From the NCBI RefSeq assembly GCF_040833985.1, contig NZ_CP162139.1:1-64000 (forward strand): DNA of 64,000 nucleotides, in the 5' to 3' direction. The notes below the pieces were generated by a model, which had not been told where the DNA came from, made no database searches, and saw nothing but the letters and a program-made list of their open reading frames with translations. Both the position numbers and the translations under genes were made by a program. Source of the DNA: Leptospira sp. WS4.C2. Lineage in GTDB: Bacteria > Spirochaetota > Leptospiria > Leptospirales > Leptospiraceae. Of this stretch, positions 46,972 to 57,523 are shown in pieces (the stretch's first letter is position 1; each line of letters opens with the position of its first letter).

Positions 46972-48922
46972 ATTTTTTATCCTTTGCCTTAGGTGCGGCT
47001 GTGATCGATTTAATCACCTTTTGCACCTTAGGCGAAGATTGTTTTGTTTTAGTTTCTTTAGTGTTCTTTTTATCTTTTAAAGTATCTACGTTTTGGATGT
47101 CTAAAGTCGGTTTCTTTTTTTCTTCAACGACAGGTGGTGTTTGGATTTCGTAATCATAACGAACTGTAGAACTCCAATTTCCAGCAAAATCCCTTACACT
47201 CGCAAGTACTGTATGTTTTCCTGGTTCATATAAAATTTCTGGTTCAAAGATTTCTAAACGTCCATCTTTGGGAAAAAACTCCGCCTTTCCTGGGATACCG
47301 TCTACTGTGATATCAAATCCATCAGGCATAATTCCTGATCCAACATCCACTGCCTTTAGATACAAAGCAAAGTCTTCTCTTGGATATACCGTTTTATTCA
47401 TAAATTCATGTAGATAAATATTGGGTGGTGTTTGGTCTGAAAGAACTACAAAGAGGCCTGTTTTACGAAGTCTTACTTTGAAAAACTGTCCCCAAGAACT
47501 AAAAGAAGATCCATTGATTTTTTTTACATTCCCATCGGCTAACACTTCATATAAGTCTGCAGAATTGATATCCTTCGATTTAGGAACTTTTACGTAAAGA
47601 TCATAACCTAAGTTGAAATCTTTAAAATCAGGTCCAATTTTATACACACTAGATAATTGATTGAGCCCTTGTGTTTTAATTTGAATTTGTTCTTGTGCTT
47701 CAATTTCGAAAAAAGCTTTAGAATATACGGCATTCACCGGAAAAAACAATTCTACTTTAGTATCTTTGGACTTGAAAGTTGTGTAACGATCATAATACAC
47801 ATTGTATTTCCATTCTTTAGTAACAATATGACTATAATCACCTTGGTCTTTAAGAATGTAAAAGGAAGCAAAGGACATTTGCCCACCCATTCCCGTTGCC
47901 CGGATTGTGATTTCCTTTGGTTCTCCCATTCTCATAAGTTCGCTATCAAGAAGACCCTGTTCACGACCATTACTTCTCATACCTAAAAGATCATTTCCAT
48001 CGCGAGTATGGAGATAATATGAAAATGGGTTTCCATTGGGTTTACTTACAGAACTATCATAAAGCAAAACATTTTTTCTTGTATGTTCTTTTAGAATTTT
48101 AGAAAGTTGGAAACCTTGCAAAACATTTTCACCAATTAACATATCTAAGGTGAAAATACCTAAACGATTGCTATTGGATTTTTGATGGATCGCAATTTGT
48201 ATTCCGACCTTCCCTTGGATAAAAAGTGTAGGAGTTTCTGATAACTCAAAACGGTTTCCACTGGATTCATAAAATGGAATTTCGACAGTTTCATTTCGGC
48301 CATTGATGAAAGTACGTGGTGTCTGCGGAGTGATGCGTAATGCATTGAATACAATGGGTTCCGCGACATTGTATCCAAGACCATAATGCATGGGATTGTA
48401 ATATACATTGTCTTTAAAAAGTTCAAAGTGAAGGTGAGGGGGCCCAACTCCCGTATCTCCAGAGAAAGCAATTGTTTCGCCCGCTTCTACATCCACAGCT
48501 TCAGGAAGTGCAATATCGAAATCGGTTCGGTCTTTGTATCGTTTTGCTTGTTTGGATTTTAAAATCTGTTTGATAATTTTTTGAGAGAATTTATGCAGAT
48601 GACCATAACGAGATGTCATTCCATCGTCGTGTTGTAAAAATAGCGCATAACCAATGCTAGTCCATCTTCTTTGGACTCTTGTTACTTTTCCTTTTGCGAC
48701 GGCAAGAATTGGTATTCCAATTTTACCACCTGTGGAAAAATCCTGGCCCATATGGAAGTGACCGGTTCTAAATTCTCCAAAAGCACCAGTAATTGTATCG
48801 TATCCTTTTACTGGCCAAATATATGGATTTTTTAAAACAAAACCTGGTGGGAAATCAGAGACAGATATTGCAGAGAGAGGATAGAGAGAGAGAATAAGTA
48901 CTAAAACTAAGGAACGCAACAT
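46958..48922 (-). CDS. Exported M23-family metallopeptidase
   Basis: A 654-residue protein with signal peptide [15 protein letters not shown]. An N-terminal LytM/M23 domain (about 30-180) has the zinc ligands H-x3-D in HFHMGQDF and HLH in GPPHLHFEL, with RYGHL between. The domain is thus probably an active peptidoglycan endopeptidase. About 400 residues of strand-rich sequence follow, including a RDFAGNWSS Ig-like segment. A Lys-rich tail ends the protein. Partner and target are unknown. Confidence 0.88.
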   Translation of the reverse strand: MLRSLVLVLILSLYPLSAISVSDFPPGFVLKNPYIWPVKGYDTITGAFGEFRTGHFHMGQDFSTGGKIGIPILAVAKGKVTRVQRRWTSIGYALFLQHDDGMTSRYGHLHKFSQKIIKQILKSKQAKRYKDRTDFDIALPEAVDVEAGETIAFSGDTGVGPPHLHFELFKDNVYYNPMHYGLGYNVAEPIVFNALRITPQTPRTFINGRNETVEIPFYESSGNRFELSETPTLFIQGKVGIQIAIHQKSNSNRLGIFTLDMLIGENVLQGFQLSKILKEHTRKNVLLYDSSVSKPNGNPFSYYLHTRDGNDLLGMRSNGREQGLLDSELMRMGEPKEITIRATGMGGQMSFASFYILKDQGDYSHIVTKEWKYNVYYDRYTTFKSKDTKVELFFPVNAVYSKAFFEIEAQEQIQIKTQGLNQLSSVYKIGPDFKDFNLGYDLYVKVPKSKDINSADLYEVLADGNVKKINGSSFSSWGQFFKVRLRKTGLFVVLSDQTPPNIYLHEFMNKTVYPREDFALYLKAVDVGSGIMPDGFDITVDGIPGKAEFFPKDGRLEIFEPEILYEPGKHTVLASVRDFAGNWSSTVRYDYEIQTPPVVEEKKKPTLDIQNVDTLKDKKNTKETKTKQSSPKVQKVIKSITAAPKAKDKKSTSR

Positions 48923-49012
48923 CAGATTTCATTATTATTTTCGGCGCGTATAGTGAAAAGACTTATAAGAATCGAGGGGTGTTTGTATTTTTCCCCTCGA
49001 TCGCTGAGATTT

Positions 49013-49795
49013 TTATTTAAAAACGGGTCTACGTTTTTCCTTTAGTGCCGTCATCGCTTCGAGTAAATTCTCAACAACACCGGGTTGTTCAAAAGATTTA
49101 ATCGTATCTTTTTTGTATTGTTCCAGGTTCGCGAGTAGTGCTCCGTTTAATGTATTCTTAGTGGAGCGATAGGCAGCAGATGGAATTTTGGAAAGTGTTT
49201 CTAATTTTTTTAAAGCGATCTTTCTTACATCTTCTGGAGTTGGCGCAATTTCATCGATGAGACCAATTTTTTTTGCTTCAGCACCTTTGTAAGTGGTTCC
49301 TTCCAAACATACTTCTGCCCAATACCTTGGATCGACACACATTTTAATACGATCGATAAAACTTCCAGGCAAAGGCAAACCTACGTTGACTTCTGTAAAT
49401 CCGATTCTTCCCTTTCCATCCAACATATACTTAAAATCAGAGGCAACAGTAATGACTGCACCCCCACCCATCGCATGGCCTGTAACTTCGGTAATCAACG
49501 GTTTGTCAAATTTAACCAGTTCCCCAAATAGAATTACGATTCCACCCACTTCATCGATGAGTTTGTCTCTACTTGTTGAAAGAAGATTTTCTGCATCAAG
49601 GCCATTACAAAAAAACTTTGGATTATCAGTGGTTAGAATGACTCCACGTTTGGAATTATCAGCTTTGATTTCATTTAAGATCTCACCTAGGTCTTTCATA
49701 TTTTGACCTGTCAATGAGTTTTGATCATTCATTTGAAAGCGAATGATTTCGCCTTTGCCGTTGGGAACATCGATGACTTCGCGTTTGTAGTTCAT
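49013..49795 (-). CDS. Enoyl-CoA hydratase/isomerase family protein
   Basis: A 260-residue crotonase-fold protein. The oxyanion-hole segments are FFCNGLD and GHAMGGGAV, and GFTEVNVGLPLPG carries a probable catalytic glutamate. The pattern is nearer the 3,2-enoyl-CoA isomerase branch than classical hydratases, since one of the two hydratase glutamates is not obvious. Fatty-acid oxidation is the likely pathway, a main energy route in leptospires. Confidence 0.88.
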   Translation of the reverse strand: MNYKREVIDVPNGKGEIIRFQMNDQNSLTGQNMKDLGEILNEIKADNSKRGVILTTDNPKFFCNGLDAENLLSTSRDKLIDEVGGIVILFGELVKFDKPLITEVTGHAMGGGAVITVASDFKYMLDGKGRIGFTEVNVGLPLPGSFIDRIKMCVDPRYWAEVCLEGTTYKGAEAKKIGLIDEIAPTPEDVRKIALKKLETLSKIPSAAYRSTKNTLNGALLANLEQYKKDTIKSFEQPGVVENLLEAMTALKEKRRPVFK

Positions 49796-49828
49796 TGTTT
49801 ACTTCTTTTGTTTTTGTTTTCTAAAAAA

Positions 49829-50785
49829 TTATGATTGAGGAGGAGATTCCGTTGAATCAGAATTAGGTGGTAAATTAGTAGATTCCTCGGATGGGTTTGA
49901 ATTTTCTGGAACAATCGGCGGATTGATCGGAATTTCTATCTTGACTTGGCTTAAAAGTGTCGGAGTCGGTGGCGGCTCTTTGCCAGTTTCCTTTATAAAT
50001 TTTTCTTTTTTCTCTTTTTTACGTTGTTCTTCAATTTTCTGCTCTTCCATTTTTACGTATTCATCAAATTCGTTTGGAGCCATAAACACCAACATCTTTT
50101 CATCATCAGCGGCGTGTTCAATAAAAGCTCCCATATGACGACCTGCAATAAAGACAACTTTTTCATGATTGGAAAATAGTTTCATCACTCGTTCGAATAC
50201 TTCTACTTCTTCTTTTCCTAATTCTGGAACGACACGAACATCAAAACAAATTCGTTCCGTATGTATGGATTTTAGAAAATTCGGAGTGAATATTTTTTTG
50301 AATTCTGGAAATACATATCGTTTGAGATTGGCACGACATTGAAACAAAACACGTCCATGACCTCGATCTACTACAACAAAGGACATGTTATCTCTTGTTT
50401 TGGAAGACTCGCTGAATTTGTACTCTTCAATATGCGAATGGATTCGGTCTAGTAGTGGTTGTTTGATTAACGGTTTTACCATATAATCGGTAAAACCAAG
50501 GGCTTTCAGGTTTGCTACAAAGTTGGCGTCTTCTTTTGGGATCATAGCCAGAATTGGAATGTTATGGGTAATCACATCGCGACGAAGTTCTAAAACAAAT
50601 TCTAATTCCTTTTTGTCCTTAAAAGTTAAACCCATTAAAATGATATCTGGGTTAGAGGATTTAACATACTCCTGAACGGTTTGAGAAAATTTTGTTATGA
50701 CTACTCGTTGGCGTAAACCAAGAAAGATGTTTTCCAAATCTTGCGCGGAATTTGGATCGTTTTCAATCGCCATAATGAAATGCAT
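49829..50785 (-). CDS. Pseudo-receiver domain protein
   Basis: A 318-residue protein whose first 120 residues have a response-regulator receiver fold, including the conserved lysine Lys104 (DYMVKPL). The phospho-accepting aspartate is missing: the DIILMD strand reads DIILMG, giving Gly52. It therefore cannot be phosphorylated in the usual way. A second strand-helix domain (about 130-250), a basic coiled segment and a Pro/Ser/Thr-rich tail follow. It is seven bases downstream of the EAL-like gene, so the two proteins probably act together. Confidence 0.8.
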   Translation of the reverse strand: MHFIMAIENDPNSAQDLENIFLGLRQRVVITKFSQTVQEYVKSSNPDIILMGLTFKDKKELEFVLELRRDVITHNIPILAMIPKEDANFVANLKALGFTDYMVKPLIKQPLLDRIHSHIEEYKFSESSKTRDNMSFVVVDRGHGRVLFQCRANLKRYVFPEFKKIFTPNFLKSIHTERICFDVRVVPELGKEEVEVFERVMKLFSNHEKVVFIAGRHMGAFIEHAADDEKMLVFMAPNEFDEYVKMEEQKIEEQRKKEKKEKFIKETGKEPPPTPTLLSQVKIEIPINPPIVPENSNPSEESTNLPPNSDSTESPPQS

Positions 50786-50791
50786 ATTTTT

Positions 50792-52141
50792 TTAAATCAA
50801 ACCCTCTTCCGATGCAACTCGAAACAAATTCCCGACTTTCTTTTGTTTTTCTGACAAAATTTTATCTGTCAATACTTCTTTCACCACATCTTCGTGTATG
50901 GAATGGAGAAGCTCAAAATCCCTTTTGTAATCGGACACTGTCATTTTTCCAAATAGAATGTTTGCTTGGAATTGATAAATTTGGTGTTCCATAAGGAAAC
51001 GTAAGGTATCATAATCCTCAACAGCTTCAGCAGTGATCACCGCCTCTCTGTTGTCAGCAAGACGTTTACAATAATCAATAAAAGCTAAGTTATCTAAAAA
51101 TTTAATTTGGTCTTCTTCAATTTTGAATTTAAAACTAATAGGATCTAGTTTGAATTCTTTGATCATAATCCCGAGATCTAAGACAATTTGGTGAGACTGA
51201 CTTTTTACACCAAAGTCATCTGCCGCAAAACTCATTCCATGCGAATAAAAAGCAAGGCATACATCCTTTAATGGATAATGGGAATCGTCATACGGTTTTT
51301 CTACCAACTCAAAACGAATATTTTCTGGAAGTAGATCCTTATTTTGAATGAGTTTTTTCAATCGATCCACACGGTTTGCATGGGAAAAAGTATCAATTAA
51401 GGATTGAGGGGAAATATTGAATTTTAAAAGTCCTGGTGCCCCTTCGCAAGCAATGATGAGTTTTTCTAAAATTAAAAGTTCAATTCGGTTTAGGTCTTGG
51501 TCAGAAGGAATGTCATTGATTAAATCTTTATATCCAATATAAGCCCCGCCTCCCAAAAACACTTCTCCACCTTTGACAGAATAGGTTTTGTCTTTTGGAT
51601 TGAAGATCACAGTGGGTTGGATCATAGCCTCATGAACTGATCCGGAAATATAGGTATTGGCTTTATTGTAGTAGGTCCAACTCCAACGAACTAAGTTATC
51701 GTTTAGATTTTTTTCTGAAGATTTATAGAGTTCGTTATAAATTTCATCACTGTCAGAAATAAAATTGGATTGAGTTCTTGAGACTCCAAAATGAAAGGAA
51801 GCAGTTTTATTTTGCATACACTGCTGTTGGAATTTACCAACAGCATTTTCAATATTAGGAAATCGTTCGATGTCCCACTCGAAAAGCGGAGAAATTCCCA
51901 TAATCAAAATTTTTTGTTTTTCTATGTAGTGGAATCCAAAAGATATATCTTCCAAATCCAAACAGGTATAAAACTCAGTTCGAAGTAAATCCAGAAAATC
52001 AGTCAGTTCAATACTACCGATGTTTTCAAAACGAATGAGAAAGAGCGGTTTTCCTTGGTTCTCTTGAATAAAATGTTTTTTGAACACATCCAAGTCCTTC
52101 ATACCAAAATAATAGGGACCTGTTAAAAGTTGATTTTTCAA
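50792..52141 (-). CDS. EAL-like c-di-GMP domain protein, diverged
   Basis: A 449-residue protein. The C-terminal 250 residues follow the EAL phosphodiesterase pattern: EVFLGGG in place of EALLRW, KFNISPQSL, IRFELVEKP, ADDFGVKSQSHQ, FKLD, AEAVE and YQFQANILFG. Several metal and catalytic positions are kept (Glu, Asn, Asp-Asp, Lys, Glu, Gln), but flanking motifs are weak. It could be a slow phosphodiesterase or only a c-di-GMP sensor. The N-terminal 190 residues resemble a GGDEF-like fold without its motif. It is paired with the pseudo-receiver gene. Confidence 0.78.
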   Translation of the reverse strand: MKNQLLTGPYYFGMKDLDVFKKHFIQENQGKPLFLIRFENIGSIELTDFLDLLRTEFYTCLDLEDISFGFHYIEKQKILIMGISPLFEWDIERFPNIENAVGKFQQQCMQNKTASFHFGVSRTQSNFISDSDEIYNELYKSSEKNLNDNLVRWSWTYYNKANTYISGSVHEAMIQPTVIFNPKDKTYSVKGGEVFLGGGAYIGYKDLINDIPSDQDLNRIELLILEKLIIACEGAPGLLKFNISPQSLIDTFSHANRVDRLKKLIQNKDLLPENIRFELVEKPYDDSHYPLKDVCLAFYSHGMSFAADDFGVKSQSHQIVLDLGIMIKEFKLDPISFKFKIEEDQIKFLDNLAFIDYCKRLADNREAVITAEAVEDYDTLRFLMEHQIYQFQANILFGKMTVSDYKRDFELLHSIHEDVVKEVLTDKILSEKQKKVGNLFRVASEEGLI

Positions 52142-52229
52142 ATGTAGCCTTCGTATATGAATTGATTCTCTAACGACTTCTTGTAAATTTATGAGAATTC
52201 AAAAGAAAAGGCAACAAGGATAGTAACTT

Positions 52230-52475
52230 ATGTTTAGTTTTATTTGGTTTTTACTCATTGGTCTTGCAGCAGGTTGGCTTGCTGGTCGTATATTGCGAGG
52301 AAAGGGCTTTGGACTCATCGCTAATTTGGTGATTGGTGTCGTGGGTTCCTTTTTAGGTGGAATTGTATTTGGACTCTTAGGTTTTCGCTCTTATGGACTC
52401 ATTGCCGAGCTTATTGTAGCGGTGATTGGAGCTATTTTGCTGATCTTCATCGCAGGGTTGATCAAAAGAAGATAA
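52230..52475 (+). CDS. GlsB/YeaQ/YmgE-family membrane protein
   Basis: An 81-residue protein with three hydrophobic, Gly-rich segments: IWFLLIGLAAGWLAGRILRG, IANLVIGVVGSFLGGIVFGL and IAELIVAVIGAILLIFIAGL. This is the transglycosylase-associated/GlsB family of small inner-membrane stress proteins. It stands alone between two divergent or converging genes. No enzymatic role is established. Confidence 0.9.
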   Translation: MFSFIWFLLIGLAAGWLAGRILRGKGFGLIANLVIGVVGSFLGGIVFGLLGFRSYGLIAELIVAVIGAILLIFIAGLIKRR

Positions 52476-52533
52476 ACCAGCGAATTTGGATTTTCATCAG
52501 TAGCAGGCAAAAGAGATACAAATCAGATGCAGG

Positions 52534-52556
52534 CAGGGCGACATAACTCGTCCCTG
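52534..52556. terminator. Possible terminator hairpin between GlsB-type gene and yebC
   Basis: CAGGGCGA (52534-52541) and TCGTCCCTG (52548-52556) pair with one bulged base around the loop CATAAC. It lies between converging genes, but no clear T-run follows on either strand. Confidence 0.45.
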
Positions 52557-52573
52557 TCTTTGGGAGAAAAATT

Positions 52574-53317
52574 TTAATCTAACTCTACCCCGTCACCTAA
52601 CTCAAAGTTGGAGCTCACACCTTGCACGTCATCGTTGGCTTCCAAGTTTTCAATTAACTTCATCACTTTTTCGGCAGTTTCTTTATCGTTCACTTCGATT
52701 GTGGTCATGGGAATGTATTTGATTTCCGATTCTTCCATATTCAGCCCTTTGGTGGAAAGTGCCGATTGGACTGCTTCGTATTCTGCAGGAGTTGTCAGCA
52801 CCACATACATTCCATCATTGACTTGGATGTCTTCGGCACCGGCACTCAGTGCCAAATCAAAGAGAGATTCTTCGGAAATTTGGTCTGCCTTTAGAGTCAG
52901 TTGCCCTTTTCGTTCAAAAAGACGAGAAACGGCCCCAGCGTTGGCAAGCGACCCACCGAGTTTGGTTAGAATGCTTTTAATTTCGGGAGTTGTACGAGAT
53001 TTTTTATCGGTGAGGACATCCACCATAATGGCGACACCACCAGGTGCGTAACATTCGTAAAGGCACTCTTCATAGACCATTCCTTCCAAACCACCAGTAC
53101 CCTTTTTAATGGCACGTTCAATGTTGTCCTTTGGCATGTTGGCAGCTTTTGCTTTTGTAACAGCAAGGCGAAGTCTTGGATTTCCTTCTTGGTCCCCACC
53201 ACCATCTTTCGCTGCTACGGAAATTTCTTTGGCAATCCTTGTAAAGATGGCGCCTCTTTTGGCGTCAATGGCTCCCTTTTTTCTTCGAATCGTCGCCCAT
53301 TTCGAGTGTCCTGACAT
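52574..53317 (-). CDS. yebC: YebC/PmpR-family (TACO1) protein
   Basis: A 247-residue protein beginning [20 protein letters not shown], the family hallmark. Also seen are [20 protein letters not shown] and the acidic C-terminal end. YebC proteins act as translation factors or DNA-binding regulators depending on the species. Length and motif order are normal. The gene is alone on its strand here. Confidence 0.95.
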   Translation of the reverse strand: MSGHSKWATIRRKKGAIDAKRGAIFTRIAKEISVAAKDGGGDQEGNPRLRLAVTKAKAANMPKDNIERAIKKGTGGLEGMVYEECLYECYAPGGVAIMVDVLTDKKSRTTPEIKSILTKLGGSLANAGAVSRLFERKGQLTLKADQISEESLFDLALSAGAEDIQVNDGMYVVLTTPAEYEAVQSALSTKGLNMEESEIKYIPMTTIEVNDKETAEKVMKLIENLEANDDVQGVSSNFELGDGVELD

Positions 53318-53440
53318 TGTTTTCTCCCAAGGCTAGGATTTTGGATTCAAAAGATTTTTCAACAGATTTAAGTCGCCCTAGTTTCTTGACTCAGAGAGAA
53401 AATTCCAAAGTACTGTAAAAAAACATCAATAAGGCATACC

Positions 53441-54607
53441 ATGATCGACTTTTCCATCACCGATGAACAAAAAGCCCTCCGCGATTTAGCGAGAGATTTC
53501 GCCAAAAATGAAATGATTCCTAAGGCGGAACACCATGACCACACAGGTGAATATCCGAAAGAAATTTTAAAGAAAGCTTTTGACGTAGGCCTGATGAATA
53601 TGCACATCCCAGCCGAATACGGTGGTGCAGGCCTTGGTGTTTTGGACGAACTCATCGCTTCAGAAGAGTTGTTTTATGGTTGTTCGGGAATGGCCACTGC
53701 CATCCTAGCAAACAATCTTGCATTAGCGCCTGTTTTGTTAGGCGCTGATGATTATGTAATGAAAAAATTCATCCAACCAATGTCGGAAACCTTTACTCTT
53801 GCCGCTTATGCAGTAACAGAACCTGGAGCAGGATCTGACGTTGCTGGAATCCGCACCGTAGCAAAACGAGTGGGTGATGAATACATCATCAATGGATCCA
53901 AAATGTGGATCACAAACGCAGGTCATGCGGATTGGTTTTTTGTTTTAGCAAAAACAGATCCAAATGCCGGTCACAAAGGGATGACAGGCTTTATCGTCGA
54001 TGCTAAATCTCCTGGTATCATAGTCGGAAAAAAAGAAAAAAATATGGGTCAACGTTGTTCCGACACTCGCGGTGTGACCTTCGAAGATGTAAAAGTTCCT
54101 AAAGAAAACATGATCGGTAAAGAAGGGGACGGATTCAAAATTGCCATGGGTGCTTTTGATAAAACTCGTCCAGCCGTTGCGATTGGAGCTGTTGGTGTGG
54201 CTCGTGCGGCCCTTGATCATTCCATCCGTTATGCAAACACTCGTAATGCGTTTGGAAAACCTATTTCTGTCAACCAAGGTGTTAGTTTTATGATCGCTGA
54301 AATGGCAAGGGACATTGAAGCAGGAAGACTACTCTGTTGGCAATCTGCTTGGCTTATCGATAGCGGATACAGGAATACATACCAAGCATCCATTGCAAAA
54401 GTATTTTGTGCTGATATGGCAATGCGTGTCACTACCGATGCAGTTCAAATCTTTGGTGGTTACGGATTTAACGAAGAATACCCTGTAGAAAAATTAATGC
54501 GCGATGCTAAAATTTTCCAAATCTACGAAGGTACTTCACAAATCCAACGTGTGATCATTTCCAAATTTCTAAATGACGGGGTTGGGATCGAAACTCCTAA
54601 CGCGTAA
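53441..54607 (+). CDS. Acyl-CoA dehydrogenase
   Basis: A 388-residue FAD enzyme that oxidises acyl-CoA to enoyl-CoA. Signatures are [28 protein letters not shown] and [12 protein letters not shown] (read [12 protein letters not shown] here), the last holding the probable catalytic glutamate near residue 364. It is transcribed away from yebC. With the crotonase-fold gene at 49013 it fits beta-oxidation. Confidence 0.94.
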   Translation: MIDFSITDEQKALRDLARDFAKNEMIPKAEHHDHTGEYPKEILKKAFDVGLMNMHIPAEYGGAGLGVLDELIASEELFYGCSGMATAILANNLALAPVLLGADDYVMKKFIQPMSETFTLAAYAVTEPGAGSDVAGIRTVAKRVGDEYIINGSKMWITNAGHADWFFVLAKTDPNAGHKGMTGFIVDAKSPGIIVGKKEKNMGQRCSDTRGVTFEDVKVPKENMIGKEGDGFKIAMGAFDKTRPAVAIGAVGVARAALDHSIRYANTRNAFGKPISVNQGVSFMIAEMARDIEAGRLLCWQSAWLIDSGYRNTYQASIAKVFCADMAMRVTTDAVQIFGGYGFNEEYPVEKLMRDAKIFQIYEGTSQIQRVIISKFLNDGVGIETPNA

Positions 54608-54618
54608 AGATTGGATTT

Positions 54619-54655
54619 AGGACAGGTGGAACCAAAAGTTGACTCCACTTGTCCT
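54619..54655 (+). terminator. Hairpin between the dehydrogenase and amidotransferase genes
   Basis: AGGACAGGTGGA (54619-54630) pairs with TCCACTTGTCCT (54644-54655), twelve positions with a single G-T wobble and a 13-base loop. No T-run follows, so it may be a weak terminator, an attenuator or an mRNA-processing site in front of the next gene. Confidence 0.55.
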
Positions 54656-54663
54656 CTCCTAGT

Positions 54664-55233
54664 ATGTTCCTTCTCATCGACAATTACGACTCATTCACTT
54701 ATATTCTGTACCAATACCTGAACCAAATCATACCAACTACTGTCATGCGGCATGATGAAGACCTACCCCTGGACTTACAAAAAAATTACAAGGCAGTTGT
54801 TTTGTCACCTGGACCCGGCCTTCCTAAAACTTCAGGAAAACTCATGTCACATTTAAGCTCAATGTATGAGACAATGCCCGTGCTTGGAATTTGTCTCGGT
54901 CACCAAGCCATTGGAGAAATGTTCGGCGCTAGTTTGGAACAAACACCCGATGTGTTTCATGGACGGCCCTCTGAGATCTTACACAATGGCGAAGGTGTTT
55001 TTAAAAACATTCCTAACGGTTTTTTAGCGAACCGTTACCATTCCTGGACGGTATCGAAAGTTTCTTTTCCGAGCGAATTGGAAGTGACAGCCGAAACGAA
55101 AGATGGAGTCATAATGGGAATTCGTCACAGAAAATGGAATAAGGTCTTTGGGGTTCAGTTCCATCCAGAATCCATCCTCACCGAGTATGGGGAAACCTTA
55201 CTTCGTAACTTCTATGAGGAAGTAATCCAATGA
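54664..55233 (+). CDS. TrpG/PabA-type glutamine amidotransferase
   Basis: A 189-residue class I amidotransferase with [17 protein letters not shown], the nucleophile elbow [10 protein letters not shown], the HGRPSEI loop and VQFHPESIL. It is a second copy besides trpG at 29961. Start ATG 54664 or TTG 54649 is unclear, and neither has a good ribosome-binding site. It overlaps the ABC-transporter ATG by four bases, which is odd for a PabA, and no pabB is nearby. It may serve folate synthesis or the tryptophan pathway. Confidence 0.88.
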   Translation: MFLLIDNYDSFTYILYQYLNQIIPTTVMRHDEDLPLDLQKNYKAVVLSPGPGLPKTSGKLMSHLSSMYETMPVLGICLGHQAIGEMFGASLEQTPDVFHGRPSEILHNGEGVFKNIPNGFLANRYHSWTVSKVSFPSELEVTAETKDGVIMGIRHRKWNKVFGVQFHPESILTEYGETLLRNFYEEVIQ

Positions 55234-57119
55234 AGTATTTTTTAAGACTGTTGTCCTATTCTGTGCATTACCGAGAACGATTTGTTTTGGGTTTGGTATT
55301 TGCGCTCTTGACAGCCGTCCTGAATGGTATTTCTCTTACAGCCCTTATCCCCCTCTTTGATTCGTTAGGTGGTGACAAAAACAATCGTTTCCATTTGGAT
55401 TTAACTCTTCCAGAAAAAACCATCTTAGTGCAGGAAGTATTACTCGGTGCAGATAGTTTGGATGGGCTCGAACGTATCAAACGTGTAATCATCTCAGCAA
55501 AACTCCAAATCAACGAGTTTACAGCCGATATGGAGCCTAAGGAAGTGGTTTGGGCTGTTTGTATTGCTGTTTTTCCCCTTTATCTACTGAAACTCGGAAC
55601 CTATCTTTTATCTGTCTATTGTATTGCCACCGCAGGATATAAAGCGGTGAGAGACATTCGCCAAGAGTTATTCCAAAAAGTCCAAAGGTTACCTCTGACT
55701 TATTTTTATAAAGAAAAAACCGGTCTTATCATGAGCCGTGTCATTAACGATGCGGAAATTGTGGCTGCCGTCATTTCAAGTAACTTACGTGATGCGGTGA
55801 TTAACTTTTTTTATGTTTTAACGCACCTAATGATTCTTATTTATCTAAATTCAGAATTATTAGTCTTAGCTTGTCTTACGATTCCGGTTGTGATATTGCC
55901 GGTAACACTTTTCACTAGAAAAATTTCTTCCTCCACTGCCCGGTTCCAAGAAAAAATCGCCGACTTGAATAGCCATATCCAAGAATTCATTTCGGGGATT
56001 AAGGTCATCCGAACCTTTCGCCAGGAAAATCAAGACCTTAAAAAATTCGATCATATCAACTATAGAGTCTACCGTCGGACTTTCAAAGGACAGTTTTACT
56101 TACAAATGGCACCGAGTCTTGTGGAGTTGACATCTTCCATTGTGGTTCTCGGGTATTTTGCTATGGGTGCTAAATTCATTTATTCGGGTAAGTTCACACA
56201 AGGGGAGTTTATGGCCTTCCTCCTTACCTTGTTATTTTTACTTCGCCCTCTTACTCAACTTTCGCAAATGGTGGGTAAAATCACCCAAGCCAATTCCGCA
56301 GGAAAACGTATTTTTGAAATCATCGATCGGGATTCCGAAGTAGTAGAACATGGAGACGAAACAGTTCTCGAAAAAATAGAAGACGGAATCCAATTTGAAG
56401 ACATTCATTTTTCTTATCCAGGAACGAACCAAGAAGTCCTCAAAGGAATCAACCTAGATATCAAACTAGGCGAAACTTATGCCTTTGTGGGAACCAGTGG
56501 TTCAGGTAAATCGACACTGATGGATTTAATTCCTCGGTTCTTTGATCCTACAGCCGGTAAAATTAGAATCGATGGAATGGATATCCGCAACTATTCCCTT
56601 AACTCACTTCGTAAAAAAATTGGAATTGTGACTCAGGAGATTTTCCTCTTCCACGGAACCATTGCAGATAACATTGCTTATGGGACTGGGGCTGCTTCTC
56701 GAAAGGAAGTGGTTCGTGCTGCTCGTCTTGCCAATGCCCATGACTTCATTACCAAAATGGAAAAAGGATACGATACGGTCATTGGGGTTCGAGGGCTTGA
56801 TCTCAGTGGGGGACAAAGGCAACGTTTAGTGATTGCTCGCGCTTTGTTACGAAATGCGGAGATTATGATTCTAGATGAAGCAACGAGCGCCCTGGATGCG
56901 GAATCGGAACGTTTGGTCAGTCGTGCCCTAGAGCGCCTCTTTAAAAATAGAACTACTTTTATCATTGCTCACCGCCTCTCTACAGTGCGCCGTGTGAAAA
57001 ATATTGTTGTAATTGAAGAGGGTGAGATCAAAGAACAAGGGGATCACGATTCCCTATTGGCAGCAAATGGAATTTATAAAAAATTATACGATAGTCAATT
57101 TGCCGATGCGGAGATCTAA
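55230..57119 (+). CDS. MsbA-like ABC exporter (fused permease and ATPase)
   Basis: A 629-residue half-transporter with an N-terminal six-helix membrane domain and a C-terminal ATPase. Walker A is GTSGSGKST (about 421-429), the signature LSGGQRQR near 525 and Walker [11 protein letters not shown] near 548. A hydrophilic insert of about 70 residues (LGGDKNNRF to ADMEPKEV) lies between the first two helices, longer than in E. coli MsbA. Lipid A or other lipid flipping is the likely role. It is coupled to the amidotransferase and two bases from the response regulator. Confidence 0.9.
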   Translation: MKYFLRLLSYSVHYRERFVLGLVFALLTAVLNGISLTALIPLFDSLGGDKNNRFHLDLTLPEKTILVQEVLLGADSLDGLERIKRVIISAKLQINEFTADMEPKEVVWAVCIAVFPLYLLKLGTYLLSVYCIATAGYKAVRDIRQELFQKVQRLPLTYFYKEKTGLIMSRVINDAEIVAAVISSNLRDAVINFFYVLTHLMILIYLNSELLVLACLTIPVVILPVTLFTRKISSSTARFQEKIADLNSHIQEFISGIKVIRTFRQENQDLKKFDHINYRVYRRTFKGQFYLQMAPSLVELTSSIVVLGYFAMGAKFIYSGKFTQGEFMAFLLTLLFLLRPLTQLSQMVGKITQANSAGKRIFEIIDRDSEVVEHGDETVLEKIEDGIQFEDIHFSYPGTNQEVLKGINLDIKLGETYAFVGTSGSGKSTLMDLIPRFFDPTAGKIRIDGMDIRNYSLNSLRKKIGIVTQEIFLFHGTIADNIAYGTGAASRKEVVRAARLANAHDFITKMEKGYDTVIGVRGLDLSGGQRQRLVIARALLRNAEIMILDEATSALDAESERLVSRALERLFKNRTTFIIAHRLSTVRRVKNIVVIEEGEIKEQGDHDSLLAANGIYKKLYDSQFADAEI

Positions 57120-57121
57120 TT

Positions 57122-57523
57122 ATGAAAAGAGTTTTAATAGTTGATGATAATGATCGTTATGCGAATAATCTAAAATCATATTTTGATTCAAAAAATATCC
57201 CATCTGACAGAGCAGTAGATGCCAAAGAAGGACTTGTCCTTTTTTCTAAAAATCCAAATTACGATATGATTGTTTCTGATGTAACAATGGAAACCCAAAC
57301 CTCTGGGCTTTGGATGATGCGTAAAATTTACAAATCCGATTACAAGGGTGTTCTCGTCATCGCCTCTACTGGATTTGATGTATTCGGTGTGATGCCTTTT
57401 TCTTCTTTGTTTTTACCTTGGTTTTGTGGCCTTCATTGGATGATTCCCAAAGTGCCACTCAAACAAGGAACGGTAGAATGGGTTCCCACCGTTCTTACCA
57501 AAGGAAAAATTAGTCCTTTCTAG
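57122..57523 (+). CDS. Single-domain response regulator
   Basis: A 133-residue CheY-like receiver with no output domain. The acidic pair is Asp8-Asp9, the phospho-acceptor Asp53 (IVSDVTM), with Thr83 and Lys110 in the usual places. Unlike the protein at 49829, it looks phosphorylatable. After the T-containing strand it has an unusually hydrophobic stretch VMPFSSLFLPWFCGLHWMIP. It starts two bases after the ABC-transporter stop, and its end overlaps the converging HEAT gene by 14 bases. No histidine kinase is nearby. Confidence 0.85.
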   Translation: MKRVLIVDDNDRYANNLKSYFDSKNIPSDRAVDAKEGLVLFSKNPNYDMIVSDVTMETQTSGLWMMRKIYKSDYKGVLVIASTGFDVFGVMPFSSLFLPWFCGLHWMIPKVPLKQGTVEWVPTVLTKGKISPF

